From Sphingobacteriaceae bacterium GW460-11-11-14-LB5 (GTDB taxonomy: Bacteria; Bacteroidota; Bacteroidia; Sphingobacteriales; Sphingobacteriaceae): DNA of 64,000 bases. Shown here in pieces: positions 9,003 to 17,921 of this stretch; the stretch's first letter is position 1; each line of letters opens with the position of its first letter. The translations under genes and the position numbers were made by a program. The notes under the pieces were generated by a model. It was not told the DNA's origin, ran no database searches, and saw nothing but the letters and a program-made list of their open reading frames with translations. The stretch lies in assembly GCA_002151545.1 (NCBI GenBank), contig CP021237.1, positions 434,001-498,000 of the forward strand, read 5' to 3'.

Positions 9003-10110
9003 AATCTAAAACTGCATTTATCACTAAATCTTGTTCAAAATCTGTTAAACCCAGTCCGCTGGGAAGGTAAAAACCATTTCTGGCTAATTTTTCTGCATTT
9101 GGATAATTTTCTCCAGTAAAAAGCTGCATTTCTTTAAATACCGGTTGCTCATGCATGCACCAAAAGAAAGGGCGGGTGCCAATTTTTTTTGTACTTAAAT
9201 AAGATGTAATTTTTTCTTTTATTTCTTCTGATGGACATACAATTGCAAATACCCAATAAATATTTGTAGCATAAGCTGTTTTTTCAAGAGAAAGCAAAAA
9301 ACCTTTAGTTTTAAGTTTTACCAGATTTTTTAGGTAGTTATTGCCAATTTTCCTTTTTAATTTAAGGAAAGATTCTAGCTGTTCTAATTGTGCTAAGCCC
9401 AGGGCGGCTTGTAAGTTGGTCATTCTATAATTCCAACCCAATTCATAATGTACAAACCGTGGTCCATTAGGTTCAAAACAAAGATTACGTAATTTTTTAC
9501 AGCGTTCTGCCAATGCCATGTCGTTAGTTAAAATCATGCCACCTTCACCAGTTGTGATGTGTTTATTGGGATAAAAACTAAAGATACTGATGTCGCCAAA
9601 ACTACCACACATTTTACCATTATAGGTTTGTCCGTGCATTTCTGCCGCGTCTTCGATAATTTTAAGATGATGCTTTTTAGCCAATGTTAAAACAGGGTTC
9701 ATATCTACAGGTAAACCATAAATATGAACCACTAAAATGGCCTTTGTTTTTGATGTGATTTTGGCCTCGATCTGGTTAACATCCATATTCCAGGTTAGTG
9801 GATCGCTATCAACTAAAACTGGCGTAGCACCTGCATTAATTACTGATTGAGCAGGGGAGATTATGGTAAAAGTTGGCATTATTACCTCGTCTCCCTTTCC
9901 AATATTTAAGGCTTTGATTGAAATATCGAGTGCTGCTGAGCCGCTAGAAACTGCAATGCCATATTCTTGACCTATGTATTGGCTGAATTTTTCTTCGAAT
10001 TTTTGAATAAATGGTCCTTCACTACTTATCCAGCCCGTTTCAATACATTCTGTTATATATTTTAACTCATTGCCATTAAGTAAAGGTGTGTTAACCGGTA
10101 TTGGATTCAT
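8989..10110 (-). CDS. DegT/DnrJ/EryC1-family sugar aminotransferase, perosamine-synthase-like
   Basis: This is a PLP-dependent aminotransferase that aminates a keto-deoxy nucleotide sugar. The PLP lysine is K183 in FYPNKHITTGEGG, the ring-stacking/aspartate segment is EDAAEMHG at about residues 153-160, and VSSGSAALD is near 54-62. At 373 residues the length fits GDP-perosamine or related 4-aminotransferases, and the opening (VNTPLLNGNELKYITECI) resembles those enzymes. If it uses GDP-4-keto-6-deoxymannose, it shares a precursor with GDP-fucose, fitting the fucosyltransferases nearby. That substrate is inference. No gmd or fcl gene is in the window. Confidence 0.88.
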   Translation of the reverse strand: MNPIPVNTPLLNGNELKYITECIETGWISSEGPFIQKFEEKFSQYIGQEYGIAVSSGSAALDISIKALNIGKGDEVIMPTFTIISPAQSVINAGATPVLVDSDPLTWNMDVNQIEAKITSKTKAILVVHIYGLPVDMNPVLTLAKKHHLKIIEDAAEMHGQTYNGKMCGSFGDISIFSFYPNKHITTGEGGMILTNDMALAERCKKLRNLCFEPNGPRFVHYELGWNYRMTNLQAALGLAQLEQLESFLKLKRKIGNNYLKNLVKLKTKGFLLSLEKTAYATNIYWVFAIVCPSEEIKEKITSYLSTKKIGTRPFFWCMHEQPVFKEMQLFTGENYPNAEKLARNGFYLPSGLGLTDFEQDLVINAVLDYELL

Positions 10111-10114
10111 GAGT

Positions 10115-10879
10115 TTATAATTTTCTTAAAATATAGCAAACACCCCAGGTATGATTTGAAGCGGGTGCAGATGTTAAAAATTCTTCTGAATGCAGTATCT
10201 GGAAGCCTGTTGCGTAAGCTAAAAGCTCTATTTCTTGCTTACTGAAATGTCGCATTGGATGTATTTCTTTAATGTTGATTTCTTTATTGGTTTTTAAGTC
10301 TTCAACTTTAATATCATAGTTAACTTCTACAACATTTTCTTCGTACAGGATAGTCGGATTGGCTTTTCTGGTAATCCTTATTTCTGCATTTTCAAGTCTC
10401 TTTGTTCTTTTTTCCGGAACTTGAAAATTTACTGCAGGACTGTGCCAGACATCAAAAATAAATAACCCATTAAGATTTAATGATTGATGAACATTTAAAA
10501 AAGTTTTTATTAAATCCTTGTTATTAGTCAAATAACTGATTACATGAAAAATTGATAATGCAATATCAAAAGATTGATTGGTTTTGAACTTAACAATATC
10601 GCCAATTTGAAAATCAACATTTTCTGTTTTAGTTTTATTTGCGATCTCAATCATTTGTTCACTGCGCTCAATGCCTAAAATCGTATATCCTTTTTTCGCC
10701 AGAAGGCTAGCGTGTTTTCCTGTCCCGGAACCTAATTCGATAATTTTACTGCTTTCTGGCCGATATTTTTTTATAAGATTAACGATATATGCTGTTTCGG
10801 CAAAATAATCTTTGTCCTGATAGAGCAGATCATAATATTGACTGTAAAGTTTAAAATTCTGAATTGTCATTTTTATCAA
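10115..10879 (-). CDS. Class I SAM-dependent methyltransferase, possibly acting on an amino sugar
   Basis: The 254-residue protein has an FKLYSQYYDLLYQDKDY leader, then IIELGSGTGKHASLLA (about residues 47-62) and an acidic GIERSEQM. This arrangement is seen in N-methyltransferases of amino-deoxysugar pathways. It ends 4 bp before the sugar aminotransferase, so a role in methylating that amino sugar is plausible but unproven. A methionine at residue 4 could be the real start. Its first codons overlap the cupin gene by 29 bp. Confidence 0.85.
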   Translation of the reverse strand: MIKMTIQNFKLYSQYYDLLYQDKDYFAETAYIVNLIKKYRPESSKIIELGSGTGKHASLLAKKGYTILGIERSEQMIEIANKTKTENVDFQIGDIVKFKTNQSFDIALSIFHVISYLTNNKDLIKTFLNVHQSLNLNGLFIFDVWHSPAVNFQVPEKRTKRLENAEIRITRKANPTILYEENVVEVNYDIKVEDLKTNKEINIKEIHPMRHFSKQEIELLAYATGFQILHSEEFLTSAPASNHTWGVCYILRKL

Positions 10880-11300
10880 TCAATTTAATGGGCACAGGCT
10901 TATGGTCAAATCTTACTTTATCTTCATCTCCACAATAGGGGCCTTGTTTTATTTCGATCATTTCAGCATCTTCTAACATCTCAAATCCATGTCCACCTGC
11001 GGCTAAAAGAATCACATCTCCTGTTTCAACAATCCTGCTTTCCAGGTATTGTTTATCCTCATCATAAAAATCTACCCTAACTTTCCCCGATTTAATATAC
11101 AATACTTCTTGTGTTAGTGTTACTTTTCTTTCGACCAGGTTATGTACATGTGGCTCTATCACGTATCCTTTCTGCCGGTTCATATAACCTAATTGTTGTG
11201 AGAAATCTCCAGGTGTAAAAAAAGCAATGCCTTCTTTTTTGTATGCAGCTCTAATAATGATGGCCAATGTTTGATCTAAATACTTTACCTCTTCAATCAT
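10851..11300 (-). CDS. Cupin-fold protein of a polysaccharide cluster
   Basis: A single small domain of 149 residues with candidate metal ligands H51 and H53 (EPHVHN) and E65, then GKVRVDFYDED and a glycine-rich AAGGHGFEML, matches a cupin barrel. Such proteins occur next to sugar methyltransferases and aminotransferases in O-antigen loci, where some act as nucleotide-sugar isomerases or epimerases and others have unknown roles. It overlaps genes on both sides (29 bp and 4 bp). A catalytic role on a deoxysugar is inference from context. Confidence 0.75.
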   Translation of the reverse strand: MIEEVKYLDQTLAIIIRAAYKKEGIAFFTPGDFSQQLGYMNRQKGYVIEPHVHNLVERKVTLTQEVLYIKSGKVRVDFYDEDKQYLESRIVETGDVILLAAGGHGFEMLEDAEMIEIKQGPYCGDEDKVRFDHKPVPIKLIDKNDNSEF

Positions 11301-12322
11301 TTTGGTAGTTTAAATGTCCAATAGTTTTTTCTTAAAACCCATTCTTTAACTAAAGGATCGTTTTTAAAGGCTTCCTGATGGTAGTTGTAGCCTGCTAACT
11401 CGGCAGCTTTTAAATCTGACAGTATTGAATTTATTTCATCCGGCAATTTTTTCACTTCTGTTTTACTGGATTTTCTTATCCATTTATAATAGGGATGCAA
11501 AGCATTTCTAATCTTTCTTGAAATCGAAATTTTTGATGAATCCTTTATTGGTTTGAACAATATTTTAGTTCTTATTTCTGTAAATGAATTGCAAACTCCT
11601 TGAAAAAATGCCCTTTTATTGAAGTAATTTTTAGTGCATCTTTCTTGATTAACATGATGATAAAGTGATAAACCTGGGACATAAATCGCAGTACATCCTT
11701 TCAGTGCAGCCTTTAATGTTAATCCTGTTTCGCCATCGCCCTGAAATTTTTGCAATCGCTTAGGCATCGAATCTGGATGAAACCCACCTAGTTCAATAAG
11801 TACTTCTCTCCTGATGCAGAAGTTCAGTCCCCACACAAAATTTGGATGAATGGTATGTTTCTGATTGCCAAAATCCAGCAGACTTAACCAAGCGCAAAAT
11901 CGCCCTTCATTAGTTTCATCCCACATATAGTTTAACCATCCGGGAGGTTCAGCTTCGTATCTGGGAAGGCATGGGCCTGTTGCCAATTGAATGCGCTCAT
12001 CATTGAACGTATGAATAAGATTCTCAATATAATTATTGTTAATTTCTACATCATCATCTAAAAAGCAAATAACAGGTGCTCTGGATTTTGAAAAGCCCAC
12101 ATGCCTTCCGGTAAGTAAGCCAGGTGTTTCATCATATAAATAAACCAAATTAGGTTTAGCACTGAAAACTTCGCAAACTGACCTGGTACTATCTGTTGAG
12201 CCATTATCTACAATGATCAATTCATAATTTTGAAATTTATTGGCAAAAACACTCTCAATAGTTTTCTTTAGTGATACTGCTCTATTTAACGTAGGAATGA
12301 TTATAGAAACTTGTGGTGTCAT
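11297..12322 (-). CDS. GT2-family glycosyltransferase
   Basis: The protein starts VSIIIPTLNR, with VDNGSTDST at about residues 38-46 and FLDDDVEI at about 87-94, an intact GT2 donor site. It is longer than the minimal domain (341 residues), with a C-terminal region rich in basic residues (SKISISRKIRNALHPYYKWIRK) that may bind the membrane surface. It overlaps its neighbours by 4 bp on both sides, indicating strong translational coupling with the cupin and GT11 genes. Specificity unknown. Confidence 0.9.
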   Translation of the reverse strand: MTPQVSIIIPTLNRAVSLKKTIESVFANKFQNYELIIVDNGSTDSTRSVCEVFSAKPNLVYLYDETPGLLTGRHVGFSKSRAPVICFLDDDVEINNNYIENLIHTFNDERIQLATGPCLPRYEAEPPGWLNYMWDETNEGRFCAWLSLLDFGNQKHTIHPNFVWGLNFCIRREVLIELGGFHPDSMPKRLQKFQGDGETGLTLKAALKGCTAIYVPGLSLYHHVNQERCTKNYFNKRAFFQGVCNSFTEIRTKILFKPIKDSSKISISRKIRNALHPYYKWIRKSSKTEVKKLPDEINSILSDLKAAELAGYNYHQEAFKNDPLVKEWVLRKNYWTFKLPK

Positions 12323-13167
12323 GCTTCAATTTCAGTAAATTCGTTGGGAATAATTCCATTCGGAAATTCTTCTTTTTCTACGAAACCCAGCCAATATTTT
12401 GGAGCATATATTTTTGGTTTTTTTTTGTTTAAATATGCACCCCACCAGCCAAATGTACTATTAGATATAATGCAGATATCGGCATTCATAAGGAACTGAA
12501 AGTCGATAATTTCATCATGATTTGATATATACTTATTGGTTAAATAGCCAAACTCTTCATTAATGAATTTTTTATCATCAGAAATTACAATATAGAAATT
12601 GTTCTCATTATAAGTTTCTTTTATGGCGCTGTGGTAATATGTAGCAGATAAACAAATATTTAATTCTATATAATCTGTTCTTCTTATCTGTACTACCACA
12701 ATCTTTTTGTCTTTCGGAATGGTATTAAAAATTTGGTTAAAGGATATTTGATGCCTTTTTTTAATTTTAAACTCTTTTGTTATTTCTGCTCTGTATTGCA
12801 AAAAGTAATCTTCAGATTGAAAAAAACCGTGATATTTTGTATGGTTATTTATTTTAATTAGCTGCTTACTTGGTGCTTCTGTATCTGAAAAGAAAGCCTC
12901 ATTTCTGATGGTTTTTCTTTCAATTAAAGCATAAATCCCAAGCCGTAAAAATGAGCTAAAGAATTTTCTAAAGCCCCCGATCGAAAAAACGTATCTATCT
13001 AGTTTAGAAAAAAAATCATTTGATAACTGAAAGTATTCAGATAGCACATATTTCTCATACCGTTTATCGATATAAAAATTACAGGAGAGCTTTTTTGCAC
13101 TGGCATAAGCAAAAGCATATTGGAAAAGTTGATTTCCTAATCGTCCTTGCGCAACAACAGCGATCAA
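12319..13167 (-). CDS. GT11-family alpha-1,2-fucosyltransferase, copy 2
   Basis: It opens IAVVAQGRLGNQLFQ and ends SNSTFGWWGAYLN, both GT11 blocks. The HxRR motif is altered to QIRRTDY at about residues 160-166: the usual histidine is glutamine, while both arginines and the aspartate remain. It is 282 residues long, slightly shorter than copy 1. The two GT11 enzymes share an overall plan but differ widely, so they are probably not a recent duplication and may act on different acceptors. It starts 1 bp after the GT6 gene ends. Confidence 0.9.
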   Translation of the reverse strand: MIAVVAQGRLGNQLFQYAFAYASAKKLSCNFYIDKRYEKYVLSEYFQLSNDFFSKLDRYVFSIGGFRKFFSSFLRLGIYALIERKTIRNEAFFSDTEAPSKQLIKINNHTKYHGFFQSEDYFLQYRAEITKEFKIKKRHQISFNQIFNTIPKDKKIVVVQIRRTDYIELNICLSATYYHSAIKETYNENNFYIVISDDKKFINEEFGYLTNKYISNHDEIIDFQFLMNADICIISNSTFGWWGAYLNKKKPKIYAPKYWLGFVEKEEFPNGIIPNEFTEIEA

Positions 13168-13168
13168 A

Positions 13169-13939
13169 TTATAAATGATTTAAGATTTGTTTTAATTTGT
13201 TTTTTATTTGTTTCAACCAGCTTGTTTTTATTTTTCTTAAATGATTGTGGCCACCATAATTGTTCTTGTCAAGAATAATTATCTTTTTTTCATATGGTAA
13301 ATCCCAGCCTTCGGGATAACCATATGATGAATCTAAGATTTTAACAGACTTACCAATTAAGTAATTGTTTAAATGAGATTCATCATGCCAAACCGCAATA
13401 ATTTTATTCTTTAAATCAATTTGAATTCTATCGGCAAGTTCTAAAATTAAGGCAAGGTAATCTGCTGATTTTCCACCATTGAGTCCGCCCATGAAATAAT
13501 CAGATCCTTCATTTTCTGCAATGTAAGCGGTTGATTTAGGGTTTGTTTCATAAGTGAAATTAATGCGGTCTTTTTGATAGAAACTTGGGTGAATAACGGC
13601 TAATAAGCTTTCTTTCTCTGGCAGAAATGAGCCATCAATTTTTTTACGAAAGATCATATTCGAATTGAAGAAAAAAATGTAATCGAAGTCCCTAAGCTCC
13701 CCGGCTATTTTTTTAAACATTTCGAACCGCAATAAAGTATCGTATGGCCAACCCAATTGCTTTTGATGAATTTTATGGACCTTCGCATTATCTTCCTGCT
13801 CAATGTTTATGGCATCTGTAAAAACAAAATATTCTTTACGGTAATCGTTAAGGAAATTTTCCTCACAAGAAGAATAAAAATTCTTCCAAAATGAGACGTA
13901 TTTTCCTGTACATATGTAAAGTATGGCAATGTTTTTCAA
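13169..13939 (-). CDS. GT6-family glycosyltransferase (ABO blood-group-transferase-like)
   Basis: The protein starts IAILYICTGKY and contains LGWPYDTLLRFEMF, then FFFNSNM with an NxN triplet at about residues 92-94. Further on are FMGGLNGG (about 149-156) and WHDESHLNNYL (about 184-194), all matching the GT6 family of alpha-1,3-galactosyl and N-acetylgalactosaminyltransferases. Vertebrate enzymes have DxD at that position. Bacterial members with NxN are known to be metal-independent, so this one probably is too. It is 256 residues, lacks the vertebrate membrane anchor, and is adjacent to a GT11 fucosyltransferase, whose H-type product is the natural acceptor in the ABO pathway. Confidence 0.9.
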   Translation of the reverse strand: MKNIAILYICTGKYVSFWKNFYSSCEENFLNDYRKEYFVFTDAINIEQEDNAKVHKIHQKQLGWPYDTLLRFEMFKKIAGELRDFDYIFFFNSNMIFRKKIDGSFLPEKESLLAVIHPSFYQKDRINFTYETNPKSTAYIAENEGSDYFMGGLNGGKSADYLALILELADRIQIDLKNKIIAVWHDESHLNNYLIGKSVKILDSSYGYPEGWDLPYEKKIIILDKNNYGGHNHLRKIKTSWLKQIKNKLKQILNHL

Positions 13940-13942
13940 GTT

Positions 13943-14557
13943 TTAAACTTTAGTGCATTCGCAGCAAACCATCGTCTCATCTTCTAATAGATATACATGA
14001 TCAACTTTAAGGTTAGCATATTTGGTAATCACATTTTTGAGCGTAAAAGGGCTAAACCAACAGTTGTGATCGGGATGAACAATTTCTACAAATAGATTGT
14101 TACTTGCTATATTTCTAGACATATGCTCGGGAGCAAAACAATTAGGTCCTGTGATAATGAATTTTTCAGCATTAACTTTTCCCAGGCTTGAAAGAAACGT
14201 CCCTATATTTTCAACATGTTCGATTGTTTCGGGTACCAGGCATACATCAAATTTTTTATCACTCAATTCAGCAAAATCTGAAAAATATGGCTGGTTTACA
14301 TGCTTCTGTAGTTCTGCTAATCCCTGAACATCAATATCAAAGCCGCTTAATTCTTTGCAAATTCCTGCTAGCCAGATGTGTAGGTTTGTAGCTGGATCGA
14401 AAATTGGCCAATCGGTACAACCAAAATGTAATATATTTTTAGCCGAGCATGTAGCTTTAAAATAGTCGTACTTGCTCATTATTTTTGTTAATTCAACTTT
14501 TTGACTCCAGAATTCGCCTGGATCTTCCTGTTTCTTTTTTTTACTAAATAATTTCAT
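13943..14557 (-). CDS. Putative SAM-dependent methyltransferase
   Basis: The N-terminus is highly basic (KLFSKKKKQE). NILHFGCTDWP at about residues 41-51 is a variant motif I (histidine and cysteine flank the glycine). FDVCLVPETIEHVEN at about 103-117 matches the post-II segment of class I methyltransferases. The fold call is therefore fairly secure, the enzyme activity less so. It overlaps the start of the exporter ATPase gene by 14 bp. A role in chain-end methylation, which in some ABC-dependent O-antigens sets chain length, is a reasonable guess given that position. Confidence 0.6.
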   Translation of the reverse strand: MKLFSKKKKQEDPGEFWSQKVELTKIMSKYDYFKATCSAKNILHFGCTDWPIFDPATNLHIWLAGICKELSGFDIDVQGLAELQKHVNQPYFSDFAELSDKKFDVCLVPETIEHVENIGTFLSSLGKVNAEKFIITGPNCFAPEHMSRNIASNNLFVEIVHPDHNCWFSPFTLKNVITKYANLKVDHVYLLEDETMVCCECTKV

Positions 14558-15821
14558 TTCGCTTATTTATTTGCCATTCAAAATTGGGCCTAATCATTCC
14601 TTCATATCCTCCTATATAGTTTTTTCTTATGTTAATGCCATCTTCAACCTTAATTGTCAAAACATCATTTAACAATTGTGGATTTTCAAAGTTCCTGCCG
14701 TATATATTTAAAGATATGGAGTAGTTTATGTTGTTTAAAAAACTCCTTTCAATTTTACAAACTGACTCATAAAATCCTGGTTTCTGAACATCAAATGGGG
14801 TAGGATTACTAATGGAAATAAATACTATTTCAGCATGTTGATTCCAGAAGCCTAAAGTAAAACCAACTGTGTTTTCTTTTTTTAGTTCGTAGGCGATTTT
14901 CACATAAAATTCGGTATCAGTATCTATGTAAGTAAGGTTTATGTTTTGGTGATCAAAAACTCCTATAGAAATTAGTCTGACATCATTAATTTCTTCTAAG
15001 CTTAGGTTGTGATTATAATAATTTTCTTTATTGTTATTTAAGTAACGAACAATACAGCGATCTACTTCATCCTTTAAAGAAATTAGTCCATTTTCTAGCA
15101 CGATTCCTTTTGTACACAGGTTTTTAATGGATGCCATATTGTGGCTCACAAAAAGTACTGTTCTTCCTTCGCCTTTGCTCACTTCGCCCATTTTACTAAG
15201 GCACTTTTTCTGAAATTCTGCATCCCCAACGGCAAGCACTTCATCTACAATTAGTATCTCGCTTTCCAGGTGAGCTGCAACTGCAAAAGCGAGTCTTACA
15301 TACATCCCAGAACTATACCTTTTTACTGGTGTATCCAGGTATCGTTCAATTCCTGCAAAATCCACAATTTCATCCAATTTGCGTTGGATTTCCTTTTTGC
15401 GCATGCCCAAAATAGCCCCATTTAAAAAAATATTTTCTCTACCGCTGAGCTCTGGGTGGAAGCCAGTACCTACTTCCAATAAGCTTGCAATTCTGCCCTT
15501 GCCAGATATTTTTCCGGTGGTAGGGGCTGTAACCTTGCTTAATATTTTAAGTAGAGTGCTTTTTCCTGCTCCATTTTTTCCAATAATACCGACTGCATCA
15601 CCCTGCTCAATTTCGAAATTGATATCCTTTAAACTCCATACTACATCGCTTTCACTTTTGGTATTTTGATTATTGCTTTCCCCTATACGTAAAAAAGGAT
15701 CTTCCTTACCACGAATTCTCGCATACCAACGTTCTAAATCGCGGCTGATCGTTCCTGTACCTATTTGGCCCAATTGATAAGCCTTACTGAGATTTTCTAC
15801 TTTTATTGCAATGTTAGACAT
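14544..15821 (-). CDS. wzt: Polysaccharide ABC exporter ATP-binding protein with O-antigen-binding tail (Wzt-like)
   Basis: The nucleotide-binding domain has Walker A GKNGAGKST (residues 81-89), signature YSSGM (169-173), Walker B ILIVDE (189-194) and a switch histidine in LFVSHNM. After about residue 250 comes a beta-rich extension of roughly 170 residues, the position of the Wzt_C domain that recognises the finished, capped glycan before export. With the adjacent permease it would move a lipid-linked polysaccharide across the inner membrane. The 425-residue length fits Wzt proteins with the binding tail. Confidence 0.93.
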   Translation of the reverse strand: MSNIAIKVENLSKAYQLGQIGTGTISRDLERWYARIRGKEDPFLRIGESNNQNTKSESDVVWSLKDINFEIEQGDAVGIIGKNGAGKSTLLKILSKVTAPTTGKISGKGRIASLLEVGTGFHPELSGRENIFLNGAILGMRKKEIQRKLDEIVDFAGIERYLDTPVKRYSSGMYVRLAFAVAAHLESEILIVDEVLAVGDAEFQKKCLSKMGEVSKGEGRTVLFVSHNMASIKNLCTKGIVLENGLISLKDEVDRCIVRYLNNNKENYYNHNLSLEEINDVRLISIGVFDHQNINLTYIDTDTEFYVKIAYELKKENTVGFTLGFWNQHAEIVFISISNPTPFDVQKPGFYESVCKIERSFLNNINYSISLNIYGRNFENPQLLNDVLTIKVEDGINIRKNYIGGYEGMIRPNFEWQINKRNEII

Positions 15822-15879
15822 TTAAAATATGCTTAAAGTTATGCTTTCCATTATCCATATTACATCTTCCATTTCCCAT

Positions 15880-16734
15880 TTATACGGTGTCAACAAAATT
15901 CCGTTCTACTTTATTGAAAACTACTGTGCCAATCAACAATAAAAAAATCGTAACAATTGTAGCATAACCTAAACTAAACCAGCTAAAGCTTCCTTGTCCT
16001 AAAAATCCATATCTAAAAGTTTCAATTATTGGCGTCATCGGATTATACTCGATAATCCAGGCATAAGCCGGATATTTGTTAATAGCCTCAGATAAGGGAT
16101 AGATTACAGTAGTCGCATACATCAATAGCTGCACACCAAAACCGATGAGAAAAGCCAAATCCCTATATTTCGTGGTCATAGCCGAGATAATCATCCCTGC
16201 ACCCAAACCCAATAAAGCCATTAATATTACAATTACCGGGAACAGGCAAATTGCCCAGCTGATGTTGAAGTTTGCGCCTGAGAAATAATAATAGGCCATT
16301 AATATGAGAAATAACAGCATCTGTACGCCAAAGCGCACCAGATTGCTTACCACAATACTTAATGGCATAATTAACCTGGGGAAATATACCTTGCCGAAAA
16401 TACCAGCGTTATCCCTAAAAACAGATGATGTTTTGGTTAAACAATCAGCAAAGTAATTCCAGGCCGTAATTCCGGCCATATAAAATAAGGGCTTCGGTAG
16501 GCTATCGGTAGAGATACCTGCAAGGTTGCCAAAAATAAAGGTAAAAATGATGGTGGTAAACAGGGGTTGAATAAAAAACCAGAGTGGCCCCAAAATGGTT
16601 TGTTTGTAGAAAGAGACAAAATCCCTCCTGACCAATAATACCAACAAATCCCGATAGGCCCAAACCTCATGCAGTTTTAGGTCAAACAAGGATGATTTAG
16701 CCTCAATGGTCCACTGCTGTTCTTCCTTAACCAT
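15880..16734 (-). CDS. wzm: Polysaccharide ABC exporter permease (Wzm-like)
   Basis: This 284-residue membrane protein of the ABC-2 type has about six hydrophobic segments, the first near residues 45-70 (GPLWFFIQPLFTTIIF). It has the conserved TILGPLWF and YNPMTPIIETFRYG blocks of O-antigen and teichoic-acid exporter permeases. It would form the channel with the Wzt-like ATPase, whose gene lies 58 bp downstream. That gap is one of the few real spacers in the operon and is rich in ATGGA-like words on the coding strand. Confidence 0.93.
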   Translation of the reverse strand: MVKEEQQWTIEAKSSLFDLKLHEVWAYRDLLVLLVRRDFVSFYKQTILGPLWFFIQPLFTTIIFTFIFGNLAGISTDSLPKPLFYMAGITAWNYFADCLTKTSSVFRDNAGIFGKVYFPRLIMPLSIVVSNLVRFGVQMLLFLILMAYYYFSGANFNISWAICLFPVIVILMALLGLGAGMIISAMTTKYRDLAFLIGFGVQLLMYATTVIYPLSEAINKYPAYAWIIEYNPMTPIIETFRYGFLGQGSFSWFSLGYATIVTIFLLLIGTVVFNKVERNFVDTV

Positions 16735-16739
16735 AAATA

Positions 16740-17921
16740 TTAAGCTTGTTTATCTGCATGTTTTTTTTGTTGATCGCTACTTGATGCTGTATGATTAATT
16801 GAGCCTTTTAAAATCAAGTTTTTTACTGATTGAAGATAGTGGGTATATCCAAATGCTTTCATACATTTCTCTTGTAGGCTGTTTTTCTGCTTTTCAGTTT
16901 GACGATGTTGTAGCAGTTTGAATATGCTGTTTAGCATTTCTTGTTGATCGTCAGGATCTACTAATAAACCAAGTGCTCCGTTTTGAAGTGCATCTACGCT
17001 GCCATCTTTATTGCCGGCAATTACCCTAAGGCCGCTTGCCAGGGCTTCGATAAATACAATTCCGAAACCTTCTTTTTTACTGGGTAAAATAAAAATATCA
17101 GACAGTAAAAAATGTTCGGTAAGTTCGGCTTCATCAATAAAACCGATCATTCTGATATGCTCCTGCAGTTGATTCTTTACAATTAAGTCATCTAATCTTT
17201 TCTTTTCTACAGCATCCCATTTACCGCCCAATAGGTAAACGAGGTTAGGGTATATCTCCAATAGTTGCGGCAATAGCTCAATGGTATGGTCGTATCCTTT
17301 ATACTTCTCTGAAGAGGATAAACGGGATAGTGAAAAAAGGATTAAATTTTCGCGGTTTAGATGATACCGATCCAATAAACGCTGCGGTTTTTCGAACTGT
17401 GTAGATAAATAATAAAAAGGATCAAGACAATTGTTTAATACTTCAATCCGATCTGCAGGAATGTGATGCATCTCCATAATTTTATCTGCAGTAAAATGAC
17501 TTACACAAATAATCTTATCCAGCTGGTTTAACATTTTGAGTTTGGAATCAGATAACTTTTTCCAAATTTCTATACCATGTGCCAACAAATAGATTCTTTT
17601 ATGGGGATGTATTTTCTTGATGAAATAAACAATGTTGATTAAATGGATATGGCTCAACAAAATCACATCAGCTTTTAAGCCACTTAAAAAAGATTGTACT
17701 ACAAAGCGTTCTTTTTTTCCGTTAAAACCATGAAACTGCTGTTTGCTCAGGTACCTGGAATCACGGTCAGCATTTTTATCATACATGGAATATACCGTCG
17801 ATTGAACAAGTTCTTCTTCACTTAAATCGTATAATACACGGGATAAACTTCGGCAAACTTTTTCAATACCACCAGTAAAACTAAACGTTTTAAGTGTTAA
17901 AAATAGAACCTTAACTGGCAT
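16740..17921 (-). CDS. GT4-family glycosyltransferase
   Basis: This GT-B enzyme of 393 residues has an N-terminal glycine loop (FSFTGGIEKVCRSLS, about residues 13-27). Its C-terminal donor domain has LFSLSRLSSSEKYKGYD (about 190-206) and FILPSKKEGFGIVFIEALASG (around 275-295), where the E-x7-E signature is complete. This is the standard retaining GT4 architecture, common for mannosyl or galactosyl transfer. The gene overlaps the AsnB-like gene by 11 bp and ends 5 bp before the Wzm start, linking it to the export unit. Confidence 0.92.
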   Translation of the reverse strand: MPVKVLFLTLKTFSFTGGIEKVCRSLSRVLYDLSEEELVQSTVYSMYDKNADRDSRYLSKQQFHGFNGKKERFVVQSFLSGLKADVILLSHIHLINIVYFIKKIHPHKRIYLLAHGIEIWKKLSDSKLKMLNQLDKIICVSHFTADKIMEMHHIPADRIEVLNNCLDPFYYLSTQFEKPQRLLDRYHLNRENLILFSLSRLSSSEKYKGYDHTIELLPQLLEIYPNLVYLLGGKWDAVEKKRLDDLIVKNQLQEHIRMIGFIDEAELTEHFLLSDIFILPSKKEGFGIVFIEALASGLRVIAGNKDGSVDALQNGALGLLVDPDDQQEMLNSIFKLLQHRQTEKQKNSLQEKCMKAFGYTHYLQSVKNLILKGSINHTASSSDQQKKHADKQA

